From NCBI GenBank assembly GCA_023410575.1, contig JAEYPP010000016.1, positions 186,001 through 250,000 on the forward strand: DNA of 64,000 nt. The letters are read 5' to 3'. This stretch comes from Bacillota bacterium (lineage in GTDB: Bacteria > Bacillota > Clostridia > Lachnospirales > Lachnospiraceae). The notes beneath the pieces are model-generated. The model saw only the letters and a program-made list of their open reading frames with translations, was not told the DNA's origin and ran no database searches. The translations under genes and the position numbers were made by a program. Numbering within the stretch: position 1 is the stretch's first letter; each line of letters begins with the position of its first letter. Below are positions 54,786 through 63,987 of this stretch, in pieces.

Positions 54786-54926
54786 GTAAGGTGAGTCATC
54801 TTTAAGTCATAAATCCTTGTTGTAATTTCAAAGATAATGTGATTTAATGGTATCAATGTTTTATGGAGGAGTTACATAGGATTTCTGGAGAACTAAGAAT
54901 AATAAACTTTGGAAGGAGAAATATTT

Positions 54927-57035
54927 ATGGCAGAAAAATTAACAGATATTTTCGGCATTGATGTGTTCAATGAAGCAGCAATGATCGAGCGCTTGCCAAA
55001 GAAAACTTTTGCAGCGTTGAAAAAAACAATCGAGAATGGTGAGGACTTAGACCCTCAAGTTGCTGAAGTTGTTGCGAATGCTATGAAGGATTGGGCAATT
55101 GAGCGAGGAGCAACTCATTATACTCATTGGTTCCAACCAATGACAGGTGTAACTGCTGAAAAGCATGATTCATTTATTTCTCCTGCCCCAGCAGGAAAGA
55201 TATTAATGGAGTTTTCCGGAAAAGAGTTGATTAAAGGTGAACCAGATGCTTCTTCTTTTCCATCTGGTGGCTTGAGAGCAACATTTGAAGCAAGAGGATA
55301 TACTGCATGGGATTGTACCTCACCTGCTTTTCTAAAAGAGGATGCTGCAGGTGTTACACTTTGTATTCCCACAGCATTCTGTTCTTATACCGGAGAAGCT
55401 TTGGATAAAAAGACTCCTTTACTTCGCTCCATGGAGGCTATTAACAAACAGGCAGTACGGATTTGTAAATTATTTGGACATAACAATGTAACAAGTGTTT
55501 CAGTATCTGTTGGACCAGAGCAGGAATACTTCATCATTGACAGAGAAAAGTACTTAAAGAGAGAAGATTTAGTATTTACAGGACGTACTTTATTTGGAGC
55601 AATGCCACCAAAAGGTCAGGAGTTAGATGATCATTATTTTGGTTCAATCAAAGAACGAATTGCTTCTTTCATGAAAGAAATTAACACAGAGTTATGGAAA
55701 CTAGGTGTATTATGTAAAACTCAGCATAATGAAGTAGCACCAGCACAGCATGAATTAGCACCTATTTATGCAACTGCCAATATTGCAACTGACCACAATC
55801 AGTTAGTAATGGATGTTATGAAGAAGGTTGCTATTCGACACGGGTTGGCGTGTTTATTACATGAAAAACCATTTGCAGGAGTGAATGGTTCTGGAAAACA
55901 TGATAACTGGTCACTTGTAACTAATACTGGAAAGAACTTATTAGATCCAGGTAAAACTCCTCATGAGAATATTCAGTTTTTATTAATTCTCTCTGGTATT
56001 TTAAAGGCAGTTGACACACATGCTGATTTATTAAGACTTTCTGCTTCCAACCCTGGCAATGACCATAGATTAGGTGCTAATGAAGCACCTCCTGCGATTA
56101 TTTCGATTTTTTTAGGAGAACAACTAGAAGATGTGTTAACACAGTTGATTGAAACAGGAGAAGCCAAAAGTTCAAAGCAGGGTGAACGATTAAGGACAGG
56201 TGTTCATACAATTCCTGAGTTTAGAAAGGATGCGACAGATCGAAATCGTACTTCGCCATTTGCATTTACTGGTAATAAATTTGAATTTCGATCACTAGGC
56301 TCTTCAATGTCAGTTGCAGATGCCAATACTATCTTAAATACAATTGTTGCAGATGCCTTTTCTGAGATAGCTGATGAGCTTGAAACGGCAGAAAATTTTG
56401 ATTTAGCTGTACATGATTTAATTAAGAAAATAGTAACAGAGCATCAGAGAATTATCTTTAATGGAAATGGTTATTCAGAAGAATGGGTGGAAGAAGCAAA
56501 GCGCCGAGGATTACCTAACATGCCTTCAATGGTAGCAGCAGTGCCTTCTTTAGTAACAGATAAATCTATAAAGTTATTTACAAAGCATGGAGTGTTTACA
56601 AAGACAGAATTAAAATCTCGTGAAGAAATTCTTTATGAATCTTATTCAAAAGCAATAAATATTGAAGCGAAGACAATGATTGAAATGACTCACAAATTGT
56701 ATCTTCCTGCTGTAATTAAGTTTACTACAACTCTAGCGAATAGCATCAACGCAGTAAAGATGGCAGTACCTTCTGCAGATATTAGTGTGCAGGCAGAATT
56801 ATTAACTAATGTCTCTACCCGTTTAACAAGTGCAAAAGTAGCTCTTTCAAAATTGACAGAAGCTGTAGAAACAGCTGCTTTAAAAGAAGAGGGAGAAGAA
56901 CAGGCTATTTTCTTTAGAGATGAAGTATTTACGGCAATGCAAGAACTTAGAAAGCCGATTGATGAGTTAGAAACTATGGTAGATAAAGAAGTATGGCCAG
57001 TGCCTACTTATGGAGATTTGTTATTTGAAGTATAA
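54927..57035 (+). CDS. glnN: Type III glutamine synthetase
   Basis: 702 residues, the size of the GSIII class, far longer than GSI (about 450). 'THYTHWFQPMTG' near residue 75, 'FPSGGLRATFEARGYTAWD', 'VGPEQEYFIID', 'KTQHNEVAPAQHELAPIY' and 'GVNGSGKHDNWS' are the GSIII-type active-site segments. It makes glutamine from glutamate and ammonia. The ATG at 54927 is 8 bp after GGAAGGAG; a TTG at 54909 is in frame but unlikely. No PII or glutamate synthase gene is adjacent. It is followed by a family palindrome. Confidence 0.93.
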   Translation: MAEKLTDIFGIDVFNEAAMIERLPKKTFAALKKTIENGEDLDPQVAEVVANAMKDWAIERGATHYTHWFQPMTGVTAEKHDSFISPAPAGKILMEFSGKELIKGEPDASSFPSGGLRATFEARGYTAWDCTSPAFLKEDAAGVTLCIPTAFCSYTGEALDKKTPLLRSMEAINKQAVRICKLFGHNNVTSVSVSVGPEQEYFIIDREKYLKREDLVFTGRTLFGAMPPKGQELDDHYFGSIKERIASFMKEINTELWKLGVLCKTQHNEVAPAQHELAPIYATANIATDHNQLVMDVMKKVAIRHGLACLLHEKPFAGVNGSGKHDNWSLVTNTGKNLLDPGKTPHENIQFLLILSGILKAVDTHADLLRLSASNPGNDHRLGANEAPPAIISIFLGEQLEDVLTQLIETGEAKSSKQGERLRTGVHTIPEFRKDATDRNRTSPFAFTGNKFEFRSLGSSMSVADANTILNTIVADAFSEIADELETAENFDLAVHDLIKKIVTEHQRIIFNGNGYSEEWVEEAKRRGLPNMPSMVAAVPSLVTDKSIKLFTKHGVFTKTELKSREEILYESYSKAINIEAKTMIEMTHKLYLPAVIKFTTTLANSINAVKMAVPSADISVQAELLTNVSTRLTSAKVALSKLTEAVETAALKEEGEEQAIFFRDEVFTAMQELRKPIDELETMVDKEVWPVPTYGDLLFEV

Positions 57036-57063
57036 TGAATTTCATTAAATGTGATTGATTAAT

Positions 57064-57240
57064 GAGGCTGTCGCATTAACTGAATATTGTATTGTATAAA
57101 AGAATGAAGGACGATGGTATTTTCGGAGTGCCTTACAAGTCCCCACACGCACTTTGTGGGGCTTGTGAGCGTAGTGCTACAGCGAAAATATTCTATCGCC
57201 CTTCATTCCTTATTCATACTCCCCTTACTGCGACAACCCC
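57064..57240. repeat. Long intergenic palindrome, family copy 5 (longest, core inverted)
   Basis: Outer arms GGCTGTCGCATTAA (57066-57079) and TTACTGCGACAACC (57226-57239), then inner arms AGAATGAAGG (57101) and CCCTTCATTCCT (57199-57210). The core (57127-57172) is the reverse complement of that in copies 1, 3 and 6. Nearly the entire 177 bp can fold into one long hairpin. It lies 28 bp after glnN. Confidence 0.88.
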
Positions 57241-57367
57241 TTTGGGTTTTACTATTCCGATAACTTTTGTTCTCTTCATTTTATGAAAGAGTTGTGTTAT
57301 AATCATAATAATTATGACTGTGATAAACAAAGTGATGAGTTAATATCGAAAGGATACGATAAACAAT

Positions 57368-58774
57368 ATGAAGGACAAATTGCATATGATAGTATTAATA
57401 ATGGTTACGCTTTTCATATGTTCTGCTTGCAGTAAAGGAGAAAAGCCAGTTATCTTAGAGGAGAGTGTAACGCATGTGTTAACACCAACACAAGTCGTTT
57501 CGCAAGATGAGGTATTTATTCCGACTGAAAAACCAAATAAAACCGAATTAGATATTGCAGGGAATGAGGAGATTGGTTCGCCCACAGTTGAGACGGGATC
57601 AGCAATTTTAGTCGATCCTATCATTACAGAAGATATAAAAGAGACAGAAGAAAACATTGAGATAGGTTCGATACCAGCAACAGATGATCAGTCGAACAAT
57701 TCCGATTCTTCAAGGATATTTGATAATAACAGCAAAGCATACATAGATGATTTGGGTACTGTTGCGGGTATTCAAATTCGGGATAATAAGATTACAATTA
57801 CAGAGATTGTAGAAGTTAATAGTGATATCTTAGTTATTCCTACCACAATTGATAAGATGTCAGTGATAGCAATAGGTAACGGAGCAATGGAATCTGCCAA
57901 AGTAAGCCAGGTGGTAATACCGAATGGAGTAACAAGTATTGATGCTTATGCCTTTTATGGTAATACGAATATAAAAAAGATAACGATACCAGAAACTGTA
58001 ACTGAGATAGGAATGAATGCTTTTGGTAACTGCTCTAAGTTAGAAGAGATTGATTTATCTAGTAAAAATGAGAATTATTGCTTAGTAAATGGTGTACTCT
58101 ATAATAAAGATAAGTCATCAATTATTCGATATCCTGCAGCACGAAAGGATGAAGCTTGTTATATTGAAGAAGGGGTTGCTTCCATTGAAGCTGGAGCCTT
58201 TTCTATGTGTAAAAATCTTGAATATGTGTTTTTGCCAAATAGCTTACGAAGTATAGGTAGTGAAGCATTTGCGGGCTGTATATTATTGGACGTTGAGATT
58301 CCAGAACAACTAATTGAATTAGAATCGTTTGCATTTGCTAATTGCTCATCATTGAGAGAGATTGTTATACCTGAAGCAATAGAGATAGTAGCAGAGGGCA
58401 CCTTTAGTGGATGTGAAAAGGTAACATCAATCACTTTCCTAGGACCGATAAAAGAAATTGGATATTCTGCATTTGCAAATTGCTCTTTCGTTAACAAGAT
58501 TGAGTTTAAAGATTCAGCTTCTTTTATTGGAGAAATGGCTTTTGCTTTTTGCACATCGATCAAGAGTATTATCTTACCAAGTGGTACACAAGAGATTGCA
58601 GACATGGCTTTCTACTCATGTTTTGATTTGGAACAAATTGTAATTCCGGATACGGTTTCATACTTTGGTTCGATGATTTTTGATCAGATAAGTAATGTAG
58701 TTATAAAGACTCCAAAGGGATCAAGTGCAGTTGAATATGCTGCGTCGAATGGGATTGCTTGTATACTGCAGTAA
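57368..58774 (+). CDS. Leucine-rich repeat (BspA-type) lipoprotein
   Basis: 468 residues. The signal peptide ends in 'LFICSAC', a lipobox with Cys at about 19, so the protein is lipid-anchored outside the cell. A Thr/Glu-rich linker (about 25-125) leads to a series of LRR_5 repeats of 22-23 residues of the form 'IPNGVTSIDAYAFYGNTNIKKI', 'IPETVTEIGMNAFGNCSKLEEI' and so on, about nine copies, broken by a non-repeat 'NENYCLVNGVLYNKDKSSIIRYP' insert, read in parts at about 238-262. BspA-like proteins mediate surface binding. Cargo or target is unknown. Confidence 0.88.
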   Translation: MKDKLHMIVLIMVTLFICSACSKGEKPVILEESVTHVLTPTQVVSQDEVFIPTEKPNKTELDIAGNEEIGSPTVETGSAILVDPIITEDIKETEENIEIGSIPATDDQSNNSDSSRIFDNNSKAYIDDLGTVAGIQIRDNKITITEIVEVNSDILVIPTTIDKMSVIAIGNGAMESAKVSQVVIPNGVTSIDAYAFYGNTNIKKITIPETVTEIGMNAFGNCSKLEEIDLSSKNENYCLVNGVLYNKDKSSIIRYPAARKDEACYIEEGVASIEAGAFSMCKNLEYVFLPNSLRSIGSEAFAGCILLDVEIPEQLIELESFAFANCSSLREIVIPEAIEIVAEGTFSGCEKVTSITFLGPIKEIGYSAFANCSFVNKIEFKDSASFIGEMAFAFCTSIKSIILPSGTQEIADMAFYSCFDLEQIVIPDTVSYFGSMIFDQISNVVIKTPKGSSAVEYAASNGIACILQ

Positions 58775-58781
58775 AAAGTGC

Positions 58782-58809
58782 TTGCAAAATACTAAATATA
58801 CGGTAAAAT
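58782..58809 (+). promoter_or_regulatory. Promoter of the ABC-F gene
   Basis: TTGCAA (58782-58787), 16-bp spacer, TAAAAT (58804-58809), 46 bp before the start codon. Confidence 0.5.
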
Positions 58810-58854
58810 ATGAAATAGTGTGAAAGCAGCAGAATAGAAAGGCTAGGTATTAAC

Positions 58855-60489
58855 ATGATACAAGCAAGTAATGTAACATTAAGATTAGGGAAAAAAGCCT
58901 TATTTGAAGATGTAAATATTAAATTTACTGAAGGTAATTGTTACGGTTTAATTGGTGCGAATGGCGCTGGTAAATCTACCTTCTTAAAAATCCTTTCAGG
59001 ACAGATTGAACCTACAAAAGGAGATATTATTATTACTCCAGGACAAAGATTATCCTTTTTACAACAGGATCACTTTAAGTATGATGCCTATGATGTTTTA
59101 AATACTGTTATTATGGGGAATAAACGCCTCTATGATATTATGAGGGAAAAGGATGCAATATATGCGAAGGAAGACTTCACAGAAGAAGATGGAATTCGTG
59201 CAAGTGAGTTAGAGGGTGAATTTGCAACCTTAAATGGATGGGAAGCAGAGTCGGATGCAGCTACTTTACTTAACGGACTTGGCATTGAGACAGACCTTCA
59301 TTATAAGCAGATGAGCGAGTTAAATGGTGGAGAAAAAGTGAAAGTACTTCTTGCACAAGCATTATTCGGGAATCCAGACATTCTGTTACTCGATGAGCCT
59401 ACAAACCATCTTGATCTTGAAGCAATTCGTTGGTTAGAGGAGTTCTTAATTAATTTTGAAAATACAGTTATTGTAGTTTCTCATGATCGTTATTTCTTAA
59501 ATAAAGTTTGTACTAACATAGCAGATATTGATTATGCTAAGATTCAGTTATATGCAGGTAATTACGATTTCTGGTATGAATCCTCTCAGTTAATGATTAA
59601 ACAGATGAAGGAAGCCAATAAGAAAAAGGAAGAAAAGATTAAGGAGTTACAGGAATTTGTTCGTCGTTTCTCTGCGAATGCTTCCAAGTCCAAGCAAGCT
59701 ACTTCAAGAAAGCGTGCACTTGAGAAAATTGAACTTGATGAGATTCGTCCATCAAGCCGAAAGTATCCATATATTGATTTTAGACCTAATCGTGAGATCG
59801 GTAATGAAGTGTTAACAGTGACAAACTTAAGTAAGACAATTGATGGGGTAAAGGTTCTTGATAATTTATCTTTTATCATCAACCGTGAAGATAAGGTTGC
59901 CTTTGTAGGAAGTAATACGTTAGCATCAACGACATTATTTAAGATTCTCGCTGGAGAATTAGAACCAGATGAAGGCGAATATAAATGGGGTATTACGACT
60001 ACTCAAGCATACTTCCCAAAAGATAATACAAAAGAATTTTCAGGTGATGAAATCATCGTTGATTGGTTAATGCCATATTCTCCTGAAAAAGATGTGACCT
60101 ATGTACGTGGTTTCTTGGGCAGAATGTTATTTGCTGGTGAAGATGGAGTTAAGAAGGTTAATGTATTATCTGGTGGTGAGCGTGTACGTGTTATGCTTTC
60201 TAAGATGATGATTATGGGAGCCAATGTTCTAATTATGGATGAACCTACGAACCATTTAGATATGGAATCCATCACTGCATTAAATAATGGTATGATTAAA
60301 TTCCCTGGTGTTGCTTTATTTACATCTCAAGATCATCAGTTTGTTCAAACGATAGCTAATCGTATTATGGAAATCACACCAAATGGACTAATAGATAAGA
60401 TTTCAACGTATGATGAATATTTAGACAGCGATGAAATGGCTCGTAAGAGACAGATGGTTGTGGAAGTCGAACCAGAGACAGAAGCTTAA
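58855..60489 (+). CDS. ABC-F family ATPase with defective second P-loop
   Basis: 544 residues, soluble, two ABC ATPase domains in one chain joined by a Lys/Arg-rich linker (about 245-310), the ABC-F layout. Domain 1 has Walker A 'GANGAGKST', signature 'LNGGEKVK' and Walker B 'LLLDEPTNHLD'. Domain 2 keeps 'LSGGERVRVM' and 'LIMDEPTNHLD', but its Walker A is 'GSNTLASTTL' (352-361), with the essential Lys replaced by Ser358. Both switch His positions differ too ('VVSHDRYF' in domain 1, 'FTSQDHQF' in domain 2). ABC-F proteins act on ribosomes in translation control or antibiotic resistance. The closest known pattern is the YkpA/YbiT group. Confidence 0.88.
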   Translation: MIQASNVTLRLGKKALFEDVNIKFTEGNCYGLIGANGAGKSTFLKILSGQIEPTKGDIIITPGQRLSFLQQDHFKYDAYDVLNTVIMGNKRLYDIMREKDAIYAKEDFTEEDGIRASELEGEFATLNGWEAESDAATLLNGLGIETDLHYKQMSELNGGEKVKVLLAQALFGNPDILLLDEPTNHLDLEAIRWLEEFLINFENTVIVVSHDRYFLNKVCTNIADIDYAKIQLYAGNYDFWYESSQLMIKQMKEANKKKEEKIKELQEFVRRFSANASKSKQATSRKRALEKIELDEIRPSSRKYPYIDFRPNREIGNEVLTVTNLSKTIDGVKVLDNLSFIINREDKVAFVGSNTLASTTLFKILAGELEPDEGEYKWGITTTQAYFPKDNTKEFSGDEIIVDWLMPYSPEKDVTYVRGFLGRMLFAGEDGVKKVNVLSGGERVRVMLSKMMIMGANVLIMDEPTNHLDMESITALNNGMIKFPGVALFTSQDHQFVQTIANRIMEITPNGLIDKISTYDEYLDSDEMARKRQMVVEVEPETEA

Positions 60490-60502
60490 GCAATAAATTT
60501 TC

Positions 60503-60632
60503 TAAGGGCAGTATGAATAAAGAATGAAGGGTGAAGGTATATTTTCTTCGGTGTGCTACTCTCACAAGCCTCACAAAGTGCGTGTGGGACTTGTAAGGCA
60601 CTCCGAAAAATACCATCGCCCTTCATTTTTTA
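60503..60632. repeat. Long intergenic palindrome, family copy 6
   Basis: Begins TAAGGGCAGTATGAATAAAG, identical to copy 4, then hairpin arms AAAGAATGAAGGGTGAAGGTAT (60519-60540, in two parts) and ATACCATCGCCCTTCATTTTTT (60610-60631, in two parts). The core at 60559-60604 is CTCACAAGCC, CACAAAGTGCG, TGTGGGACTTGTAAGGCAC. It ends in a T run 14 bp after the ABC-F gene plus spacer and probably terminates it. The gap continues to 60786 with no other gene. Confidence 0.88.
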
Positions 60633-60786
60633 TAACATAAATTTAACTTTCAATTTCTTGACTTATGTGTATCTTAAAGATAGAATAAGATTGAATGTTT
60701 CTTGTGTTGGTACACTTTTGTGATGTGTATTGCAACCGTAGTTACGATGAGTGCTTCGGCATTAATAGGAATGGAGGATATCGTGG

Positions 60787-62688
60787 ATGACAAAGGCTAA
60801 AGTTAGAAATCAACAATTTCCAATGCCGATGGGCGTAACAAAAATACAAGATAAGATAAATTTTACTATATCAGTTCCTAATGCAAAGGACTGTTCGTTA
60901 AAGATATATGATAGTAAGACCAATAAGTTAACAAATCAATATGTAATGAAGCAGGACAACCGAATTGGATGTGTATTTTTTATCAGTATTCCATTCCATG
61001 AGATTAAGGGTGATTGTTATTTATATGAAGCTATGGATCAAGAATTTATTGACCCATATGCAAATCGTATTATTGGAAGAGAAAAATTTGGTGAACAACT
61101 TAAAGAAGCAAAATTATATGGAACATGGAATTTTGAGGAGTTCGATTGGTCCAATGAGAGTAGAACAAAATACACATACTCCGATTTGATACTATATAAA
61201 CTGCATGTTAGAGGTTTTACTATGAATCCTAAATCTGGGGTTCGCCACAAAGGAACGTATTGTGGCATAATCGAGAAAATTCCATATTTAAAAGACCTTG
61301 GAATTAATGCTGTATTCTTGATGCCATGTATTGAATTTAATGAATTGATTAATCAACATGAGCGCTTATTTGGAGTTCCGAAATATACAACGAATTATGT
61401 AAATAAAGGTATATATCAACCGCAAGAGGCGAGATATGTAGATGTACCAAAGATTAATTATTGGGGTTATACAACGGATAGCTATTATTATGCGCCAAAA
61501 GCCTCTTATGCAGTGAATCCCAAAGATTGTATTAAAGAGTTTAAGACAATGGTGAAGGCATTGCATAATGCATCCATTGAAGTAATTCTTGATATGTATT
61601 TCCCGAAGGATTGTAGTCCAATGTTTATCATTGAGTGCCTTAGAACATGGGTTATACAGTACCATATTGACGGTTTTAGAATTAATACTGACTATACGAT
61701 AGAACAGTTAATTGCGACTGATCCATATCTAGCAAATACTAAGCTCATTGCAACTAGTTGGAATGTATCCAATATTTATGCAAAAGATATAGAACCATTA
61801 TATAAAAATCTTGCAGAATATAACGAGGAATTCCTAGTTGATGTTAGAAGATTCTTAAAATCGGACGAAGAACAGGTTGGTAAATTCATTGAGCGATTTA
61901 AGAGAAATAGCAGTAAGCAGGGAGTTATTAATTATATTACTGACCATAATGGATTTACATTACATGATTTGTATACCTATGATGTAAAGCACAATGAAGG
62001 TAATGGTGAGAATAATAGTGATGGTACAGACTATAATTATAGTTGGAATTGTGGAATCGAAGGGAATACTCGAAAAAAGAAAATCAATCAATTAAGAACA
62101 AGGATGCAATATAATGCATTGACTGCTCTCTTCTTAAGTCAAGGAACCCCTATGTTATTAGCAGGGGATGAGTTTGGTAACTCACAGCTAGGTAATAACA
62201 ATGCTTATTGTCAGGATAATGAGATTGGTTGGGTGGATTGGAATAAAAAGATGAATCAAAAGGACATGTTGCAATTTGTTAAGAATCTTATCCAATTAAG
62301 AAAAGAGCATCCTGTTTTTCATAATCCGGTGGAACTACGTGGTATGGATTACATTTCATGTGGTAAACCTGATGTTTCATTTCATGGAATAAAGGCTTGG
62401 TATCCTGATTATTCGAATTATAGCAGAACCATTGGGATTATGTTGTGTGGTCAATATGCTGTAAGGAACCATACAGAAAAAGATTGTACATGCTATCTTA
62501 TCTGTAATATGCATTGGGAACCTCATTCTTTTGATTTGCCTCATCTTGATCGAACGAAGGAATGGAAACTTTGCATGGTGACCTCAAGAGGATTTATCGA
62601 AGAGGAAAAAATCAAAATGACAAAAAGTTTAGCTCTAGAGGAAAGAAGCATGGCATTGTTATTAGAAGTGCCGAAAAAAGAGTCTTAA
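60787..62688 (+). CDS. GH13 debranching-enzyme-like protein lacking all catalytic residues (pseudo-enzyme)
   Basis: 633 residues. The N-terminal beta domain (about 1-105) and GH13 barrel closely follow isoamylase/GlgX-type debranching enzymes: 'LYKLHVRGFT', 'WGYTTDSYYYAPKASYA', 'HNEGNGENNSDGTDYNYSWNCG' and 'AGDEFGNSQLGNNNAYCQDNEIGWVDW'. Yet the nucleophile Asp is Asn300 ('DGFRINTD'), the acid/base Glu is Thr323 ('LIATSWN') and the third Asp is Asn388 ('TDHNGFTL'). The loop after beta-3, normally about 60 residues with the substrate-binding segment, is missing between 'VILDMYF' and 'IECLRTWV'. Everything else is well kept, so it is likely a functional non-catalytic protein, perhaps glucan binding. 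AGGAGG-like site 9 bp before the ATG; a TraX-like gene follows 17 bp after its stop. Confidence 0.85.
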   Translation: MTKAKVRNQQFPMPMGVTKIQDKINFTISVPNAKDCSLKIYDSKTNKLTNQYVMKQDNRIGCVFFISIPFHEIKGDCYLYEAMDQEFIDPYANRIIGREKFGEQLKEAKLYGTWNFEEFDWSNESRTKYTYSDLILYKLHVRGFTMNPKSGVRHKGTYCGIIEKIPYLKDLGINAVFLMPCIEFNELINQHERLFGVPKYTTNYVNKGIYQPQEARYVDVPKINYWGYTTDSYYYAPKASYAVNPKDCIKEFKTMVKALHNASIEVILDMYFPKDCSPMFIIECLRTWVIQYHIDGFRINTDYTIEQLIATDPYLANTKLIATSWNVSNIYAKDIEPLYKNLAEYNEEFLVDVRRFLKSDEEQVGKFIERFKRNSSKQGVINYITDHNGFTLHDLYTYDVKHNEGNGENNSDGTDYNYSWNCGIEGNTRKKKINQLRTRMQYNALTALFLSQGTPMLLAGDEFGNSQLGNNNAYCQDNEIGWVDWNKKMNQKDMLQFVKNLIQLRKEHPVFHNPVELRGMDYISCGKPDVSFHGIKAWYPDYSNYSRTIGIMLCGQYAVRNHTEKDCTCYLICNMHWEPHSFDLPHLDRTKEWKLCMVTSRGFIEEEKIKMTKSLALEERSMALLLEVPKKES

Positions 62689-62705
62689 TTAGAAAGGAAG
62701 ACCAC

Positions 62706-63470
62706 GTGAGTACATTTACACTAAAAATAATTGCCTGTATTACTATGTTAATCGATCATATTACAGTGCTTTTTGTGCCAGAGGATTATGGATATTTATT
62801 TCATTTAGATATAGGAAGCTATGAGAGAGATATTACTCTTTATGTTATTGGACGTGTCATTGGTAGAATCGCATTTCCTCTGTTTGCATTTTTAATTGTA
62901 CAAGGATTTTTTCACACAAGGAATGTGAAAAAGTATATGCTGAGGTTAGCAATATTTGCATTGATATCGGAGATTCCTTATGACTTTGCTATGTGGGGCT
63001 TTCCAGATCCTAAATTTATATTTTTTCGACAGAACATTTTCTTCACATTACTTTTAGGGTTAATTGCAATTACTTGTCTTGATTGGATTCAAAAGAATTA
63101 TAAAAACAAGATACAAGGTGGTATGAATTCGCAAAATGCTAGATTTTTCACAAATTTGTATTCTTCAATTGTAATTATTGCAGCGTCAGTAAGCTTAATC
63201 CTAATCAATGGTAGCTACTTAGAGTATGGTTATGGTGTGTTGGTTATTATTGGATTTTATTTCGGTTATCGAAGTAAATGGGTAACTCTGATTATCTTTA
63301 TTCTCTTAACTGGATTTTTATGTGGAGATATTCAGTTTATGGCAATTCTTGCAGCACCATTTATTCATTTATATAATGGTGAAAAAGGTCCTTCTTATAA
63401 ATATGCTTTTTATTTATTTTATCCAATCCATCTTGTCGTATTAAAATTAATCCAATTAGCAATCGAATAG
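62706..63470 (+). CDS. TraX-family integral membrane protein
   Basis: 254 residues with about six to seven hydrophobic helices. 'STFTLKIIACITMLIDHITV', read in parts, at the N-terminus and 'RIAFPLFAFLIVQGFFHTRN' (about 56-75) followed by 'ALISEIPYDFAMWG' are the hallmarks of TraX, first known for acetylating F-pilin. Chromosomal TraX-like proteins in Firmicutes have no conjugation genes around them and may acylate another substrate. Start GTG at 62706 after GAAAGGAAG is chosen; the frame runs 144 bp further upstream into the GH13 gene without a ribosome-binding site. Operon with the neighbours on both sides. Confidence 0.85.
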   Translation: MSTFTLKIIACITMLIDHITVLFVPEDYGYLFHLDIGSYERDITLYVIGRVIGRIAFPLFAFLIVQGFFHTRNVKKYMLRLAIFALISEIPYDFAMWGFPDPKFIFFRQNIFFTLLLGLIAITCLDWIQKNYKNKIQGGMNSQNARFFTNLYSSIVIIAASVSLILINGSYLEYGYGVLVIIGFYFGYRSKWVTLIIFILLTGFLCGDIQFMAILAAPFIHLYNGEKGPSYKYAFYLFYPIHLVVLKLIQLAIE

Positions 63471-63489
63471 GAGGAAAGGGAGAACGAGT

Positions 63490-63987
63490 ATGAGAGCACT
63501 TCAGATATTAGAAGTGAAACCATTTATGGGTAAATTGTTAATTCAGTCAGTTTTTGATGATTTCTTATTATCTGAATTAACGATGAATACTTTTAATCGA
63601 TTTCAGATTAGTGGTAAACTAAATTTGGACTTTTATTCTACACAGGAGCTTGAGACATTGGGGGCAAGAACTTATTCTAAATGGTCCGAAGTAAAGCCAA
63701 TTGTCTATTCCTTAGTGAGAGGTAGCAAAACACCTCTTTCATTTCATATTTCACTTATACTAGGAAGAGAACAGGTTGAAAGCATAATTCGCAATTCAGG
63801 CATAATGATGCAAGCGAAAGAAGTTAGTGGATTATATTTTCATATCAAATATGAGAATACGAAGTTGTACATTATTACTGGAATAGGTTTAACTCAATTT
63901 ACTTTGGATAGAACGCTTGAGCATGTATGGGATGAACAAGTAAAGTCTTTCTTGAAAAAGAACGAATTAGCATTCTTGGAAGAATAG
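63490..63987 (+). CDS. Conserved hypothetical protein, DUF5721-like
   Basis: 165 residues, soluble, no signal peptide. It begins 'MRALQILEVKPFMGKLLIQSVFDDFLLSE', read in parts, which I recall from a family restricted to Lachnospiraceae and relatives (DUF5721). No catalytic motif is visible; the second half alternates beta-like hydrophobic residues ('LYFHIKYENTKLYIITGI'). GGAGGAAAGGG precedes the ATG closely. It follows TraX by 19 bp. Function unknown. Confidence 0.75.
   Translation: MRALQILEVKPFMGKLLIQSVFDDFLLSELTMNTFNRFQISGKLNLDFYSTQELETLGARTYSKWSEVKPIVYSLVRGSKTPLSFHISLILGREQVESIIRNSGIMMQAKEVSGLYFHIKYENTKLYIITGIGLTQFTLDRTLEHVWDEQVKSFLKKNELAFLEE

Noticed and set aside
54861..54960. Leader peptide starting ATGGAGGAG upstream of glnN
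   Set aside because: The frame runs into glnN in another frame, has no ribosome-binding site of its own and no run of regulatory codons.
1288..60632. Insertion sequences as the source of the repeated palindromes
   Set aside because: No transposase reading frame and no clear target duplication in any copy; a small non-autonomous element or amplified terminator is more fitting.
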